The notes beneath the pieces were generated by a model. The model was not told the DNA's origin, searched no databases, and saw nothing but the letters and a program-made list of their open reading frames with translations. 64,000 bases of DNA from [Clostridium] asparagiforme DSM 15981 (GTDB taxonomy: Bacteria; Bacillota; Clostridia; Lachnospirales; Lachnospiraceae): assembly GCA_025149125.1 (NCBI GenBank), contig CP102272.1:1116001-1180000 (forward strand), given 5' to 3'. Within the stretch, counting starts at the first letter, position 1. Every line of letters starts with the position of its first letter. Below are positions 42,514 to 51,306 of the stretch, piece by piece. The translations under genes and the position numbers were made by a program.

Positions 42514-43959
42514 ATGAAAGAAGATGGAAGATTGAGTTCAAAGGCGAAGTTCTCGTATCTGTTCGGAGACCTGGGCTGCTGCCTGATGAACTATATGCTG
42601 ATCAACTATTTTATGTTCTACTGCACCAACATGCTGGGCATATCGGTGGTGGCGGTGGGTACCATTATGTTCGTTGCAAGAATCTGGGACGCGGCCAACG
42701 ATATCGCCGTTGGGGCATTTGTGGACCGTACTCACAACAAGGCCGGGAAGGCCAGGCCGTGGATCAAATGGTTCGCCTTGCCCTGCGCCCTGTCGTGCCT
42801 GATGATGTTCGCCGCGCCTGCGGGCGCATCCAACACCGTGAAGGTGGCCTGGGTAGCCGTTGGATACATACTGTTCGCATTGTTTTACACGACGGTGAAC
42901 CTGCCTTACGGTTCCATGCTTCCGCTGATGACGAAAAACTCCGTGGACCGCGCGTCGCTCTCCAGCTTCCGCATGATTGGAGCCTACATCGGCATTTTCA
43001 TCGTAAACGCTACGGCGCTGCCGATGGTGGCGTTCTTCGGAAACAAAATGGGCGGCCGCGTTTACGCTTACACGGTTGTGACGGCGATCATGTGCGTCGG
43101 CGGTATGATCAGCTTCTACATCCTGTACCGGAACTGTCCTGAGACGGTGAAGGAGGACACCTCCGGTCTGGAGGGACTCAGCCAGGAGGAAATCAAGAAA
43201 AAGCACAAGGCGGACGCTCTGCCTGTGTGGACCAGCGTGAAGTACCTGATCAAGAACAAGGCGTGGGTATTGGTGTTCTCCATCACCATGCTGAATTTCC
43301 TGAGACAGCCCTTCACCAGCACTTCCATGGCCTATTACTTCCTGTATTATTTCAAGGTGGATGAGACCCGCAGCGCCATATTCTCCTCACTGGGAATGCT
43401 CGCAGGTCTGGTGCTGCTGCCGTTCATCCCCACGATCATCCGGAAGTTCGGGTACAAGCGGAGTCTGATGGGCAGCTATCTGCTGGCCTCCACCTTTGGC
43501 TTCTGCGCGTATTTTGCCGGAAAAAACATCAATATGGTGCTGGTATTCTACCTGCTCAGCACGATGTCAGGCTCTCTGACCGGCGTGGCGGTGCTCTCCA
43601 TGCTGGCGGATACCCTGGAGTACGGCGAGCTGAAGTTCGGAGTGCGTCTGGACGGCCTGGGGTTCGCAGCCAACAGTTTCTCCACCAAGGCCGGTCCGGC
43701 CATCGGCGGTCTTCTGGTGACCATGGTTTACGCCATCGGAAAGCTGGATACCTCGCTGGTACTGGGGCAGGACCAGAGCTCCAGCGCGCTGATGGCGCTG
43801 CGCCTCTCCATGTTCGTGATCCCCAATCTGATCGCGCTGGTACAGGTGATATTGTCCTTTATGTATCCCTTAAGCCAGGAGAAGATGGAGGAGGTCAACG
43901 GAGAGCTTGCCAACCGGCACAGCGATCCCAGCTATATTCCGGTGGACGTGCAGCTTTAG
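42514..43959 (+). CDS. GPH-family sugar:cation symporter
   Basis: A 481-residue MelB-like carrier with about twelve helices. Helix-II region DAANDIAVGAFVDRTHNKAG carries the cation-binding aspartates. The C-terminal end is a charged cytoplasmic tail (YPLSQEKMEEVNGELANRHS). The ATG is set by AAGGGGGAAAACT; a CTG/ATG seven codons earlier lacks a ribosome site. Last gene of the first sugar operon and the likeliest importer of a free sugar or glycoside. Confidence 0.9.
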   Translation: MKEDGRLSSKAKFSYLFGDLGCCLMNYMLINYFMFYCTNMLGISVVAVGTIMFVARIWDAANDIAVGAFVDRTHNKAGKARPWIKWFALPCALSCLMMFAAPAGASNTVKVAWVAVGYILFALFYTTVNLPYGSMLPLMTKNSVDRASLSSFRMIGAYIGIFIVNATALPMVAFFGNKMGGRVYAYTVVTAIMCVGGMISFYILYRNCPETVKEDTSGLEGLSQEEIKKKHKADALPVWTSVKYLIKNKAWVLVFSITMLNFLRQPFTSTSMAYYFLYYFKVDETRSAIFSSLGMLAGLVLLPFIPTIIRKFGYKRSLMGSYLLASTFGFCAYFAGKNINMVLVFYLLSTMSGSLTGVAVLSMLADTLEYGELKFGVRLDGLGFAANSFSTKAGPAIGGLLVTMVYAIGKLDTSLVLGQDQSSSALMALRLSMFVIPNLIALVQVILSFMYPLSQEKMEEVNGELANRHSDPSYIPVDVQL

Positions 43960-43998
43960 GCTGAGGGAAAACCGGAGGCGGGCGGACGGTTTTAGCGG

Positions 43999-44034
43999 GC
44001 GGATTTCCCGTGTTTTGGCGGGAAATCCGTCCGT
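43999..44034 (+). terminator. intrinsic terminator after the GPH symporter gene
   Basis: Perfect 11-bp arms CGGATTTCCCG (43999-44009) and CGGGAAATCCG (44018-44028), followed by TCCGTTTTG. Confidence 0.85.
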
Positions 44035-44074
44035 TTTGCTGTGGTGGAACTTACTGTTTTGGGGAATTATGTTA

Positions 44075-44103
44075 TTGACAGTCATACGAAAATACAAGAT
44101 AAT
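44075..44103 (+). promoter_or_regulatory. promoter of the ROK gene
   Basis: TTGACA (44075-44080) and GATAAT (44098-44103) with a 17-bp spacer. The AAACTA element of the two sugar promoters is not present here, so the regulator may not control itself in the same way. Confidence 0.7.
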
Positions 44104-44126
44104 AGACGAAGAATGTAAAAGAAAAG

Positions 44127-45389
44127 ATGGTACGGCAAACTATGATTGGAAAAAGCAGAAAACCTAAAAATATTAAGTTTCACAATCAGCGTCTGGTATT
44201 GTCCCTGATGCGGCAGAATGCGGTTATTTCCGCCAGCGAGATCGCCCAGAGAATCAATCTGAGTATCACCACGGTGGTGAAGATTCTGGCGGTCCTTCAG
44301 GAGAACGGCCTGATTAAATCCATGGGCAAGGGCAGTTCCACCGACGAGGGGGGCAAGAAGCCGGAGCTGTTTGCCATCAACGAGTCCTACAAGCACGTGA
44401 TCGCGATCTATGCGGGACCGGATTTTATTCAGGCCGCGGTCACGGATTTGAACTGCCGTGTGATCAGCCACCACAACTACCCCTACAAGGTTCCGGAGAG
44501 CCTGGAGCAGTCCATGCAGGATATCGCGGACTGCGCCCGGGCGGCCATGGAGGAAAACGGACTGCAGCCCGATGACATCTGCGCCATACCGGTGGGCTTT
44601 GACGGCATTGTGGACACGGAGAGCGGCATTATCTATTATCCCATTCACAACAGCGGGTGGGGAAGAAATATTCCGGCCCAGGAGATGCTGGAGCGGCGGA
44701 TTCCCTGGAGCCAGAATATTGTGATCAACAACGGAAGCAGGTACTTTTCATACGGGATTTTTCTGGAGCATCCGGAATACCGGGATAAAAATATCCTCAC
44801 GATCCTGGCCGCCACTTCCACCGGAGGCTGTCTCATCGACCACGGCAAGCTGATTCGCGGGGCCCACGGATTCATGGGCGAGGTGGGCCATGTGATCATC
44901 CAGCCCGCCTACCGGAAGCGGCGCTGTCTCTGCGGGCGGTACGGCTGTTTTGAGACGCTGGTTTCCATGGAGGCGGTGAGAGAGTATGCCGCCGAACTTG
45001 CCGGGGAGTACGGGGATCATCCTCTGTACAGCCGGATTATGGACGGAGAAGCCATGCATCGGGATCTATTCGCGCTGGCGGACCAGGGAGACGCCTTTGC
45101 CCGGTCCATAGTGGACAGGCTGGTTTCAGTCTTTGAGAGCCTGATCCACAACGCGGCTCTATTGTGTGATCCGGATCTGGTTGCCATTGGCGGTGCGTTT
45201 ACAGAGGGCGGCGCGTACTTCCTGGAGGAGCTGAGAGCGCGGATCAGCAACCAGTCCTTCTTTGAAATCGGCAACAAGCTGTCCATTGTCTACAGTGCCC
45301 TGGATGCGGAGTACAGTATCGTAAACATCAACGTTGGAGCGGCGCTGTATGCGGTGGATGAGTATCTGCGCACGCTGGAATTTGTGTAA
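44127..45389 (+). CDS. ROK-family transcriptional repressor
   Basis: A 420-residue NagC/XylR-type protein. A winged helix occupies residues 20-85 (AVISASEIAQRINLSITTVV). The ROK domain follows, with the zinc motif CLCGRYGCFE intact. The usual nucleotide-binding DxGGT is replaced by IAIYAGPDF, so it should not phosphorylate sugars and acts as a sensor only. It divides the two sugar operons, and its likely operators are the TTAGTTT/AAACTA elements in both. A second in-frame ATG lies five codons later. Confidence 0.9.
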   Translation: MVRQTMIGKSRKPKNIKFHNQRLVLSLMRQNAVISASEIAQRINLSITTVVKILAVLQENGLIKSMGKGSSTDEGGKKPELFAINESYKHVIAIYAGPDFIQAAVTDLNCRVISHHNYPYKVPESLEQSMQDIADCARAAMEENGLQPDDICAIPVGFDGIVDTESGIIYYPIHNSGWGRNIPAQEMLERRIPWSQNIVINNGSRYFSYGIFLEHPEYRDKNILTILAATSTGGCLIDHGKLIRGAHGFMGEVGHVIIQPAYRKRRCLCGRYGCFETLVSMEAVREYAAELAGEYGDHPLYSRIMDGEAMHRDLFALADQGDAFARSIVDRLVSVFESLIHNAALLCDPDLVAIGGAFTEGGAYFLEELRARISNQSFFEIGNKLSIVYSALDAEYSIVNINVGAALYAVDEYLRTLEFV

Positions 45390-45410
45390 ATCAGTTGGGG
45401 GTAAACAGGC

Positions 45411-45446
45411 GGCAGCCGGCGGAAATTCAGCCGGCTGCCATTTTTT
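45411..45446 (+). terminator. intrinsic terminator after the ROK gene
   Basis: Perfect 10-bp arms GGCAGCCGGC (45411-45420) and GCCGGCTGCC (45430-45439) followed by ATTTTTT. Confidence 0.92.
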
Positions 45447-45471
45447 CGGCGATTTATTAATTTGTGTTACT

Positions 45472-45507
45472 AAACTAACTTGACAAACTAAAATTATATA
45501 CTATAAT
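45472..45507 (+). promoter_or_regulatory. second sugar-operon promoter with AAACTAA elements
   Basis: TTGACA (45480-45485) and TATAAT (45502-45507) with a 16-bp spacer. AAACTAA occurs at 45472-45478 and again at 45485-45491, so the second copy follows the -35 exactly as AAACTAG does at 37226. Both promoters also share AATTA and the ending TATAATAAG. Confidence 0.7.
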
Positions 45508-45545
45508 AAGAGTATCAAAACAATTTCACGTATGGAGGTAGAGAG

Positions 45546-46493
45546 ATGAGGTATAAACATTTTACCAATGCAAATGTGGATGTATCGGCTCTGGCGGTGG
45601 GAACATGGGCGATCGGAGGCCAGAACTACGGCGCGGTTGACCGGTCTGATTCGATCAAGGCGATTCACGCCATGCTGGATCAGGGTGTGAACCTGATCGA
45701 CACCGCGCCCTGCTACGGGAACGGAGCTTCCGAAAAGATCGTGGGCGAGGCGCTGGCTGCCGTGCCCAGAGAGAACGTGCTGGTTTCCACCAAGTTCGGT
45801 CTGCTGCCCGACGTGTACTCCGGCGCTTACAAGAAGGTGGCCACCTACAAGAGTATCATGAGCGAGGTGGAAAGCTCTCTGATGAATCTGAATACCGATT
45901 ACATAGACTTCTACTTTGTGCACTGGCCGGATGTGAACACGCCCATCGACGAGACGATGGCGGCGCTGTCCACGCTGAAGAAGCAGGGAAAGATCCGCTT
46001 TGTGGGCGTGTCCAACTTCTCCGAGAAGCAGATTGAGGACGCTCAGGAGTATTTGCAGATCGACGTGCAGCAGCCTCCGTTCTCCATGGTGAACCGGAAT
46101 TTCGTGGATCTGATGAAATGGGGGATGGAGCGGGGGATCGACTCCATGACCTACGGCTCCCTGGGGTCCGGAATCCTCTCCGGAGCGATCCGTACCCTGC
46201 CGGATTTCGCACCCGGCGACATGCGCCTGACCTTCTACGATTTCTTCCGCGAGCCCAAGTTCTCCAAGATTATGGAGCTGTTAAAAACCATGGATCAGAT
46301 CGCTGCGAAACACGGAAAGCCGGTGGCCCAGATCGCCATCAACTGGAGCACGGCCCAGGATTTCGTGGGCACGGCCCTGGTGGGCGTGCGCAACGAGCAG
46401 GAAGCCATGGAGAACTGCGCAGCCTTTGACTGGCAGCTGGAGGACGATGAGGTGGCGCTGCTGAACGCAGAGCTGGAGCGCCTTGAAATCTGA
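45546..46493 (+). CDS. aldo/keto reductase
   Basis: A 315-residue AKR with the catalytic tetrad recognisable as Asp and Tyr in DTAPCYGNGASEKIVGEAL, Lys in VSTKFGLLPD and His in FVHWPDV. The C-terminal part has NWSTAQDFVGTALVGVRN, the NADPH site. In this operon it is well placed to reduce the aldehyde released by the aldolase, or to interconvert the starting sugar and a polyol. GGAGGTAGAGAG precedes the ATG. Confidence 0.9.
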   Translation: MRYKHFTNANVDVSALAVGTWAIGGQNYGAVDRSDSIKAIHAMLDQGVNLIDTAPCYGNGASEKIVGEALAAVPRENVLVSTKFGLLPDVYSGAYKKVATYKSIMSEVESSLMNLNTDYIDFYFVHWPDVNTPIDETMAALSTLKKQGKIRFVGVSNFSEKQIEDAQEYLQIDVQQPPFSMVNRNFVDLMKWGMERGIDSMTYGSLGSGILSGAIRTLPDFAPGDMRLTFYDFFREPKFSKIMELLKTMDQIAAKHGKPVAQIAINWSTAQDFVGTALVGVRNEQEAMENCAAFDWQLEDDEVALLNAELERLEI

Positions 46494-46519
46494 GGCGGAG
46501 ACAGGAGAGGAGAAGGAAA

Positions 46520-47374
46520 ATGCCGAGAGTAAAGGTAAATGAATTGTTAAAACACGCGACCGAGAACCGTTACGGGGTGGCTGCGGTCAATACGCTGAAC
46601 GTTGAGACGGTGAAATATGTGATTGCGGCGGCGGAGCGGGAGCGGGTTCCGGTGATCGTACAGTTTTATCCGGGCTTTGAGAACTACACCGCCCTCAAGC
46701 ACCTGGCCTTCGCGGCCTGCGACATGGCGGAGCGGGCCTCGGTTCCGGTGGCGGTGCATCTGGATCACTCCAATTCCTTTGAGATCGCGGTGAAGGGCAT
46801 CCGGGACGGGTTCCCGTCGGTGATGGTGGACGGCTCCGCGCTGCCCTTTGAGGACAACGTGGCCCTGACGGCCGCGGTGGTGCGCACGGCCGGGATCTTC
46901 GGCGTGGACGTGGAGGCGGAGCTGGGACACGTTGGAAGCGGGGACAATGAGGACGACATCGTCAATTCGGACCACTACACCAGAGTGGACCAGGCGGTAG
47001 AGTTCGTGGAGCGCACGGGCTGCGGCTCCCTGGCCATCGCGGTGGGCAACGCCCACGGGCCGTACGTTAAGACGCCGAACCTGGATTTTGACCGCATTAA
47101 GGCCATCCGGTCCAAGGTATCCGTTCCCCTGGTGCTCCACGGCTGCTCCGATATCCCGCAGGAGCAGCTGAAAGAGGCGGTAAACTTGGGGATGAGCAAG
47201 TTCAATATCGCCACGGAATATTTCCGGGCCATGTATCAGGCCATGGAAAAAGGGATCGCAAGCGGGAAGTTTGACGGGAACGCAGTAGGGCTGATGTTCG
47301 ATATCCAGGAGGATATGATCGGGTTTGTAGTCGAAAAGATCCGGCTGTTGAACCCCAATAAGTTTTCTCTGTAA
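46520..47374 (+). CDS. class II (zinc) ketose-bisphosphate aldolase
   Basis: A 284-residue aldolase with the zinc-binding motif HLDHSN (His80, His83), the ELGHVGSGD glutamate region and the phosphate-binding LHGCSDIPQEQLKEAVNLG. Relatives cleave fructose- or tagatose-bisphosphate, or ketose-1-phosphates, to dihydroxyacetone phosphate and an aldehyde. HGCSD replaces the common HGGSG. With one PfkB kinase in the cluster, either a ketose 1-phosphate or a bisphosphate (after a second kinase elsewhere) may be the substrate. Confidence 0.9.
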   Translation: MPRVKVNELLKHATENRYGVAAVNTLNVETVKYVIAAAERERVPVIVQFYPGFENYTALKHLAFAACDMAERASVPVAVHLDHSNSFEIAVKGIRDGFPSVMVDGSALPFEDNVALTAAVVRTAGIFGVDVEAELGHVGSGDNEDDIVNSDHYTRVDQAVEFVERTGCGSLAIAVGNAHGPYVKTPNLDFDRIKAIRSKVSVPLVLHGCSDIPQEQLKEAVNLGMSKFNIATEYFRAMYQAMEKGIASGKFDGNAVGLMFDIQEDMIGFVVEKIRLLNPNKFSL

Positions 47375-47387
47375 GGTGAATATGAAA

Positions 47388-47419
47388 CGAAAAGGGACCG
47401 GCGCGCCGGTCCCTTTTCG
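47388..47419. terminator. perfect 32-bp palindrome, likely bidirectional terminator
   Basis: Every base from 47388 to 47419 is self-complementary about the centre of GGCGCGCC, with AAAAGGG and CCCTTTT arms. Transcribed in either direction it gives a hairpin ending in T-rich sequence. Confidence 0.8.
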
Positions 47420-47514
47420 CGCGGCAGGGGTGTGGGGGAGAAATGGGGAGCGCGCAAGGCGGCCCGGGGAATGAGGCGGGAACGCTATCTCTTTGGAAGA
47501 ATAACGCACTCGTA

Positions 47515-47543
47515 TTGGCAAACCCGCAGATTAATGATATAAT
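47515..47543 (+). promoter_or_regulatory. promoter of the molybdenum hydroxylase operon
   Basis: TTGGCA (47515-47520) and TATAAT (47538-47543), 17 bp apart, giving a leader of about 155 nt before the first gene. Confidence 0.75.
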
Positions 47544-47550
47544 TTCCCTG

Positions 47551-47647
47551 TTTGACAGGGCCGTTTATGGCCGTTTGAGACAGAAAATGTCAAATAACGT
47601 GGTTTTGACCGCGGAATATGGATTTTGGAAGTACAGCGGTACCGCGG
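47551..47647 (+). other. structured leader of the molybdenum hydroxylase operon
   Basis: Within the leader, TTTGACA (47551-47557) pairs with TGTCAAA (47588-47594), enclosing a GGCC-GTTTAT-GGCC hairpin. Further on CCGCGG at 47609-47614 can pair with CCGCGG at 47642-47647. I cannot match it to a known riboswitch class. It may be a regulatory leader or incidental pairing. Confidence 0.4.
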
Positions 47648-47705
47648 ACATTCGTCTTGCGCGCCGCAGGAATGAAAGTTTTCATACAAGAGAGGAGTTA
47701 AACGG

Positions 47706-48500
47706 GTGTTTCGAGCGGAAGATTATGTGAAAGTGGAGGACCTGGACGAAGCATATGAGCTTTGCCAGAAGCGCAGCAGCCTGATCGTGGGCGGCATGGC
47801 GTGGCTGAAGATGAGCTCGGTGACCAAGCGAGTGATCATCGACCTGTCCGGCCTGGGACTGGACACCATCGAGGAGACGGACCGGGAGTTTCGGATCGGG
47901 TGTATGTGCACCCTCAGGCAGCTGGAGACCCATCCGGGCCTGAACCAGTATTTTAACGGTATTTTTAAGGAGTGCACGCGGCATATCGTGGGCGTGCAGC
48001 TGCGCAACGTGGCTACGGTGGGCGGCAGCATCTACGCGCGGTTCGGATTTTCCGATGTTCTGACCTGTATGATGGCGCTGGACTCCTACGTGGAGCTGCA
48101 CCACGGCGGGGTGATCCCCATGGCTGAGTTCGCGGCCCGCCCGGTGAGCCGGGACGACCGGGACGTGCTGGTGCGCATCATTATCCGCAAGGACGGGCGC
48201 AAGGCGGCCTACACCACCCAGCGCAATTCCCAGACGGATTTCCCGTTAATCGCCTGCTGCGTTTCCCGGCTGGGGGACCACTGGTACGTGGCCGTGGGCG
48301 CGCGCCCGGGCAAGGCCAAAGTGACCCAGGTGACGGACGACGGAAATGAAAGCCTGGCCGATCTGGCCAGGGAGGCGGCGGACGCCTTCAACTACGGAAG
48401 CAATAACAGAGGAAGCGGCGAGTACCGCCACCAGCTTGCCAGGGTTTACGTGCGCAGGCTGATGGAGCGCCTGACGGGAAGGAGTGTCAGCAAGGCATGA
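47706..48500 (+). CDS. xanthine dehydrogenase family, FAD-binding subunit
   Basis: A 264-residue CoxM/XdhB-type flavin subunit. The PCMH-type FAD motifs appear as LIVGGMAWLK and, typically, QLRNVATVGGSIYARF, followed by the C-terminal CO-dehydrogenase flavoprotein domain. It begins with GTG after GAGAGGAG. It would carry electrons from the FeS subunit to FAD and on to NAD+ or ferredoxin. Its stop overlaps the FeS-subunit start (ATGA). Confidence 0.9.
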   Translation: MFRAEDYVKVEDLDEAYELCQKRSSLIVGGMAWLKMSSVTKRVIIDLSGLGLDTIEETDREFRIGCMCTLRQLETHPGLNQYFNGIFKECTRHIVGVQLRNVATVGGSIYARFGFSDVLTCMMALDSYVELHHGGVIPMAEFAARPVSRDDRDVLVRIIIRKDGRKAAYTTQRNSQTDFPLIACCVSRLGDHWYVAVGARPGKAKVTQVTDDGNESLADLAREAADAFNYGSNNRGSGEYRHQLARVYVRRLMERLTGRSVSKA

Positions 48501-48973
48501 AGATACAGTTTCGATTAAACGGAAAGACGGTGCAGGCGGATATCCAGGCGGACATGCTGCTGATCGACCTTTTGCGGGACATGGGCTGCACCAGCGTGAA
48601 GCGCGGCTGCGAGACGGACAACTGCGGCCTTTGTACGGTATGGATGGACAAGAAGCCCATTTTATCCTGTTCCACCCTGGCGGTGCGGGCCAATGGACGC
48701 CATCTGCGGACCCTGGAGGGACTTCAGAAGGACGCGGAGGAATTCGGCCTGTTCCTGGCAAAAGAGGGCGGAGAGCAGTGCGGCTTCTGCAGCCCCGGCT
48801 TTATCATGAACGTGCTCTCCATGGTGCGGGAGCTGGACGACCCCACTGAGGAGGAGATCAAGGAATATCTGGCCGGAAACCTGTGCCGGTGCAGCGGGTA
48901 CATGTCCCAGCTGCGGGCCGTAAAGAAGTTTCTGGCATATAAAAAGGAACAGCGGGAAGGAGGAAACGCCTGA
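48497..48973 (+). CDS. xanthine dehydrogenase family, 2Fe-2S subunit
   Basis: A 158-residue CoxS/XdhC-type protein. The plant-ferredoxin cluster cysteines lie in RGCETDNCGLCTVWMD plus LSCST. The second cluster cysteines lie in QCGFCSPGF and LCRCSGYM. Both clusters therefore look intact. It wires the molybdenum site to the flavin subunit. Overlaps both neighbours by a few bases. Confidence 0.95.
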   Translation: MKIQFRLNGKTVQADIQADMLLIDLLRDMGCTSVKRGCETDNCGLCTVWMDKKPILSCSTLAVRANGRHLRTLEGLQKDAEEFGLFLAKEGGEQCGFCSPGFIMNVLSMVRELDDPTEEEIKEYLAGNLCRCSGYMSQLRAVKKFLAYKKEQREGGNA

Positions 48974-51285
48974 TGGAGAACGAGAAGAGACAGTCATACC
49001 GCGTGGTGGGCGCTCCCATCATCAAAAAGGACGCCATGGCCCTGGTGACCGGAAAGCCGGTTTACACCGCGGACATCGCTCCCAGGGACTGCCTGGTGGT
49101 GAAGGTGCTCAGAAGCCCCTACGCCCACGCTATGATCACGGAGATCGACTGCGCCGTGGCCAAGAAGCTGCCGGGAATCGAGTGCGTTCTGACCTACAAG
49201 GACGTGCCTCAGAAGCGTTTCACACTGGCCGGGCAGACATTTCCTGAGCCCAGCCCCTACGACCGCCTGATCCTGGACCGCCACCTGCGTTTTGTGGGCG
49301 ACGCGGTTGCCATTGTGGCGGGCCAGACCGAGGCCCAGGTGGATCACGCCATGCGCCTGATCAAGGTGAAATACCAGGAGCTGCCGCCGGTGCTGGATAT
49401 GCACGAGGCCAAGGACAATCCCGTACTGATCCACCCAGAGGAGGACTGGAAGGCCCTCTGTAAGGTTGGAGCGGACAACAAGCGCAACCTCTGCGCCACC
49501 GGCTCTGAGCAGAAGGGCGACGTGGACGCGGTGATGGCGCAGTGCAGCCACGTGATCGACCGGGTTTACCACGCAAAGGCCAACCAGCAGGCCATGATGG
49601 AGACTTTCCGTACCTTTACTTACATGGACGTGTACGGCCGTCTGAACGTGGTCTCCTCCACCCAGATCGTGTTCCACGTCCGCCGGATTCTAGCGAACGC
49701 CCTGGACATTCCCAAGTCCAAAATCCGCGTGGTGAAGCCCAGAATCGGCGGCGGCTTCGGCGCCAAGCAGACCGCGGTGGTGGAAATCTACCCGGCCGTG
49801 GTCACCTGGATCACCGGCAAGCCGGCCAAGATCATTTATACCCGCTACGAGTCCCAGATCGCTTCCTCGCCCCGCCATGAGATGGAGGTGCACGTGAAGA
49901 TCGGCTGCGACGACGACGGCATTTTCCAGGCAATGGACGTGTATACTCTGTCCAACACCGGAGCTTACGGCGAGCACGGCCCCACCACCGTGGGCCTCTC
50001 CGGCCACAAGGCCATCCCGCTGTACCGGACGCCCAAGGCCTTCCGCTTCGCCTACGACGTGGTTTACACCAACCGGATGAGCGCGGGCGCTTACCGGGGC
50101 TACGGCGCGACCCAGGGCATTTTCGCCATGGAATCGGCGGTCAGCGAGTTGGCGGCCGAGCTTCACATGGACCCGGTGAAGCTTCGGGAGATGAACATGG
50201 TGAAGGAGGGCGACATCATGCCCGCCTACTACAACGAGCCGGCTTCCAGCTGCGCTCTGGACCGCTGTATGGCCAGAGCCAAGGAGATGATCGGCTGGGA
50301 CGAGAAATATCCCAGACGTGACATGGGGAACGGCAAGGTCCGCGGCGTGGGAATCGCCATGGCCATGCAGGGCTCCTCCATCGCGGGCGTGGACGTGGCC
50401 AGCGTGTCCATCAAGGTAAATGACGACGGCTTCTACAGCATGACCATCGGCGCGGCGGAAATGGGAACGGGCTGCGACACCACCCTGGCCCAGGTGGCCG
50501 CCGAGTGCCTGGACTGCGAGATCGACGATATCGTGGTGTACGGGGCGGACACGGACATTTCCCCTTACGATTCAGGCTCCTACGCATCCAGCACGGCCTA
50601 CCTCACGGGAATGGCCGTGGTCAAGACCTGCGAGTCCCTGAAACAGAAGATTATCGCCAAGGGCGCGGACTATCTGAACTGTCCGGCCGAGGGCCTGGAA
50701 TTTGACGGAAAGCGGGTGTTTAGGCCCGCGGCGGACGGGGTGGAGGAATTGTCCATCAGTCTGAAGGACATTGCCAACAAATCCATGGGCTTTAACAGCG
50801 ACGCGCTGTCCGCCAGCGAATCCCATCACTCCCCCACGTCCCCGCCTCCCTTTATGGTGGGAGCCGCCGAGGTCGAGGTGGACAAGGAGACCGGAGCGAT
50901 CCGCCTGGTGGACTACGTGGCTGTGGTGGACTGCGGAACCGCGCTGAATCCAAACCTGGTGAAGGTGCAGACAGAGGGCGGACTGGCCCAGGGAATCGGC
51001 ATGGCCATGTACGAGGATATCCATTATTCGGAAAAAGGCCAGGTGTATGAGAATTCCCTGATGCAGTACAAGATTCCCAGCCGTCTGGACGTGGGCACGA
51101 TCCGGGTGGAGTTCGAGAACAGCTACGAGCCAAACGGACCCTTCGGCGCCAAATCCATCGGCGAGGTGGTGATCAACACGCCGTCCCCGGCCATCGCCAA
51201 TGCGGTGTACAACGCGGTGGGCGTGCGGGTGCGCGAGCTGCCGGTTACGGCGGAAAAAGTATTTATGGGGATGCAGGGGCTGTAG
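48973..51285 (+). CDS. xanthine dehydrogenase family, molybdopterin-binding subunit
   Basis: A 770-residue catalytic subunit. The cofactor-contacting motifs GGGFGAKQTAVVEIYP and GAYRGYGATQGIFAMESA are present, and the base-catalyst glutamate of molybdenum hydroxylases is Glu731 in KSIGEVV. It lacks the CO-dehydrogenase loop with the copper-binding cysteine. The operon should hydroxylate an aromatic heterocycle or aldehyde (xanthine, hypoxanthine, nicotinate-like or other). No purine genes or cofactor-maturation genes are nearby, so the substrate stays open. Confidence 0.92.
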   Translation: MENEKRQSYRVVGAPIIKKDAMALVTGKPVYTADIAPRDCLVVKVLRSPYAHAMITEIDCAVAKKLPGIECVLTYKDVPQKRFTLAGQTFPEPSPYDRLILDRHLRFVGDAVAIVAGQTEAQVDHAMRLIKVKYQELPPVLDMHEAKDNPVLIHPEEDWKALCKVGADNKRNLCATGSEQKGDVDAVMAQCSHVIDRVYHAKANQQAMMETFRTFTYMDVYGRLNVVSSTQIVFHVRRILANALDIPKSKIRVVKPRIGGGFGAKQTAVVEIYPAVVTWITGKPAKIIYTRYESQIASSPRHEMEVHVKIGCDDDGIFQAMDVYTLSNTGAYGEHGPTTVGLSGHKAIPLYRTPKAFRFAYDVVYTNRMSAGAYRGYGATQGIFAMESAVSELAAELHMDPVKLREMNMVKEGDIMPAYYNEPASSCALDRCMARAKEMIGWDEKYPRRDMGNGKVRGVGIAMAMQGSSIAGVDVASVSIKVNDDGFYSMTIGAAEMGTGCDTTLAQVAAECLDCEIDDIVVYGADTDISPYDSGSYASSTAYLTGMAVVKTCESLKQKIIAKGADYLNCPAEGLEFDGKRVFRPAADGVEELSISLKDIANKSMGFNSDALSASESHHSPTSPPPFMVGAAEVEVDKETGAIRLVDYVAVVDCGTALNPNLVKVQTEGGLAQGIGMAMYEDIHYSEKGQVYENSLMQYKIPSRLDVGTIRVEFENSYEPNGPFGAKSIGEVVINTPSPAIANAVYNAVGVRVRELPVTAEKVFMGMQGL

Positions 51286-51306
51286 ACAGCCTGAGGGGGT
51301 TTTCTT

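Noticed and set aside
47551..47705. Purine or molybdenum-cofactor riboswitch before the molybdenum hydroxylase genes
   Set aside because: The leader can fold, but I could not find the conserved cores of these classes, so it is listed only as a structured leader.
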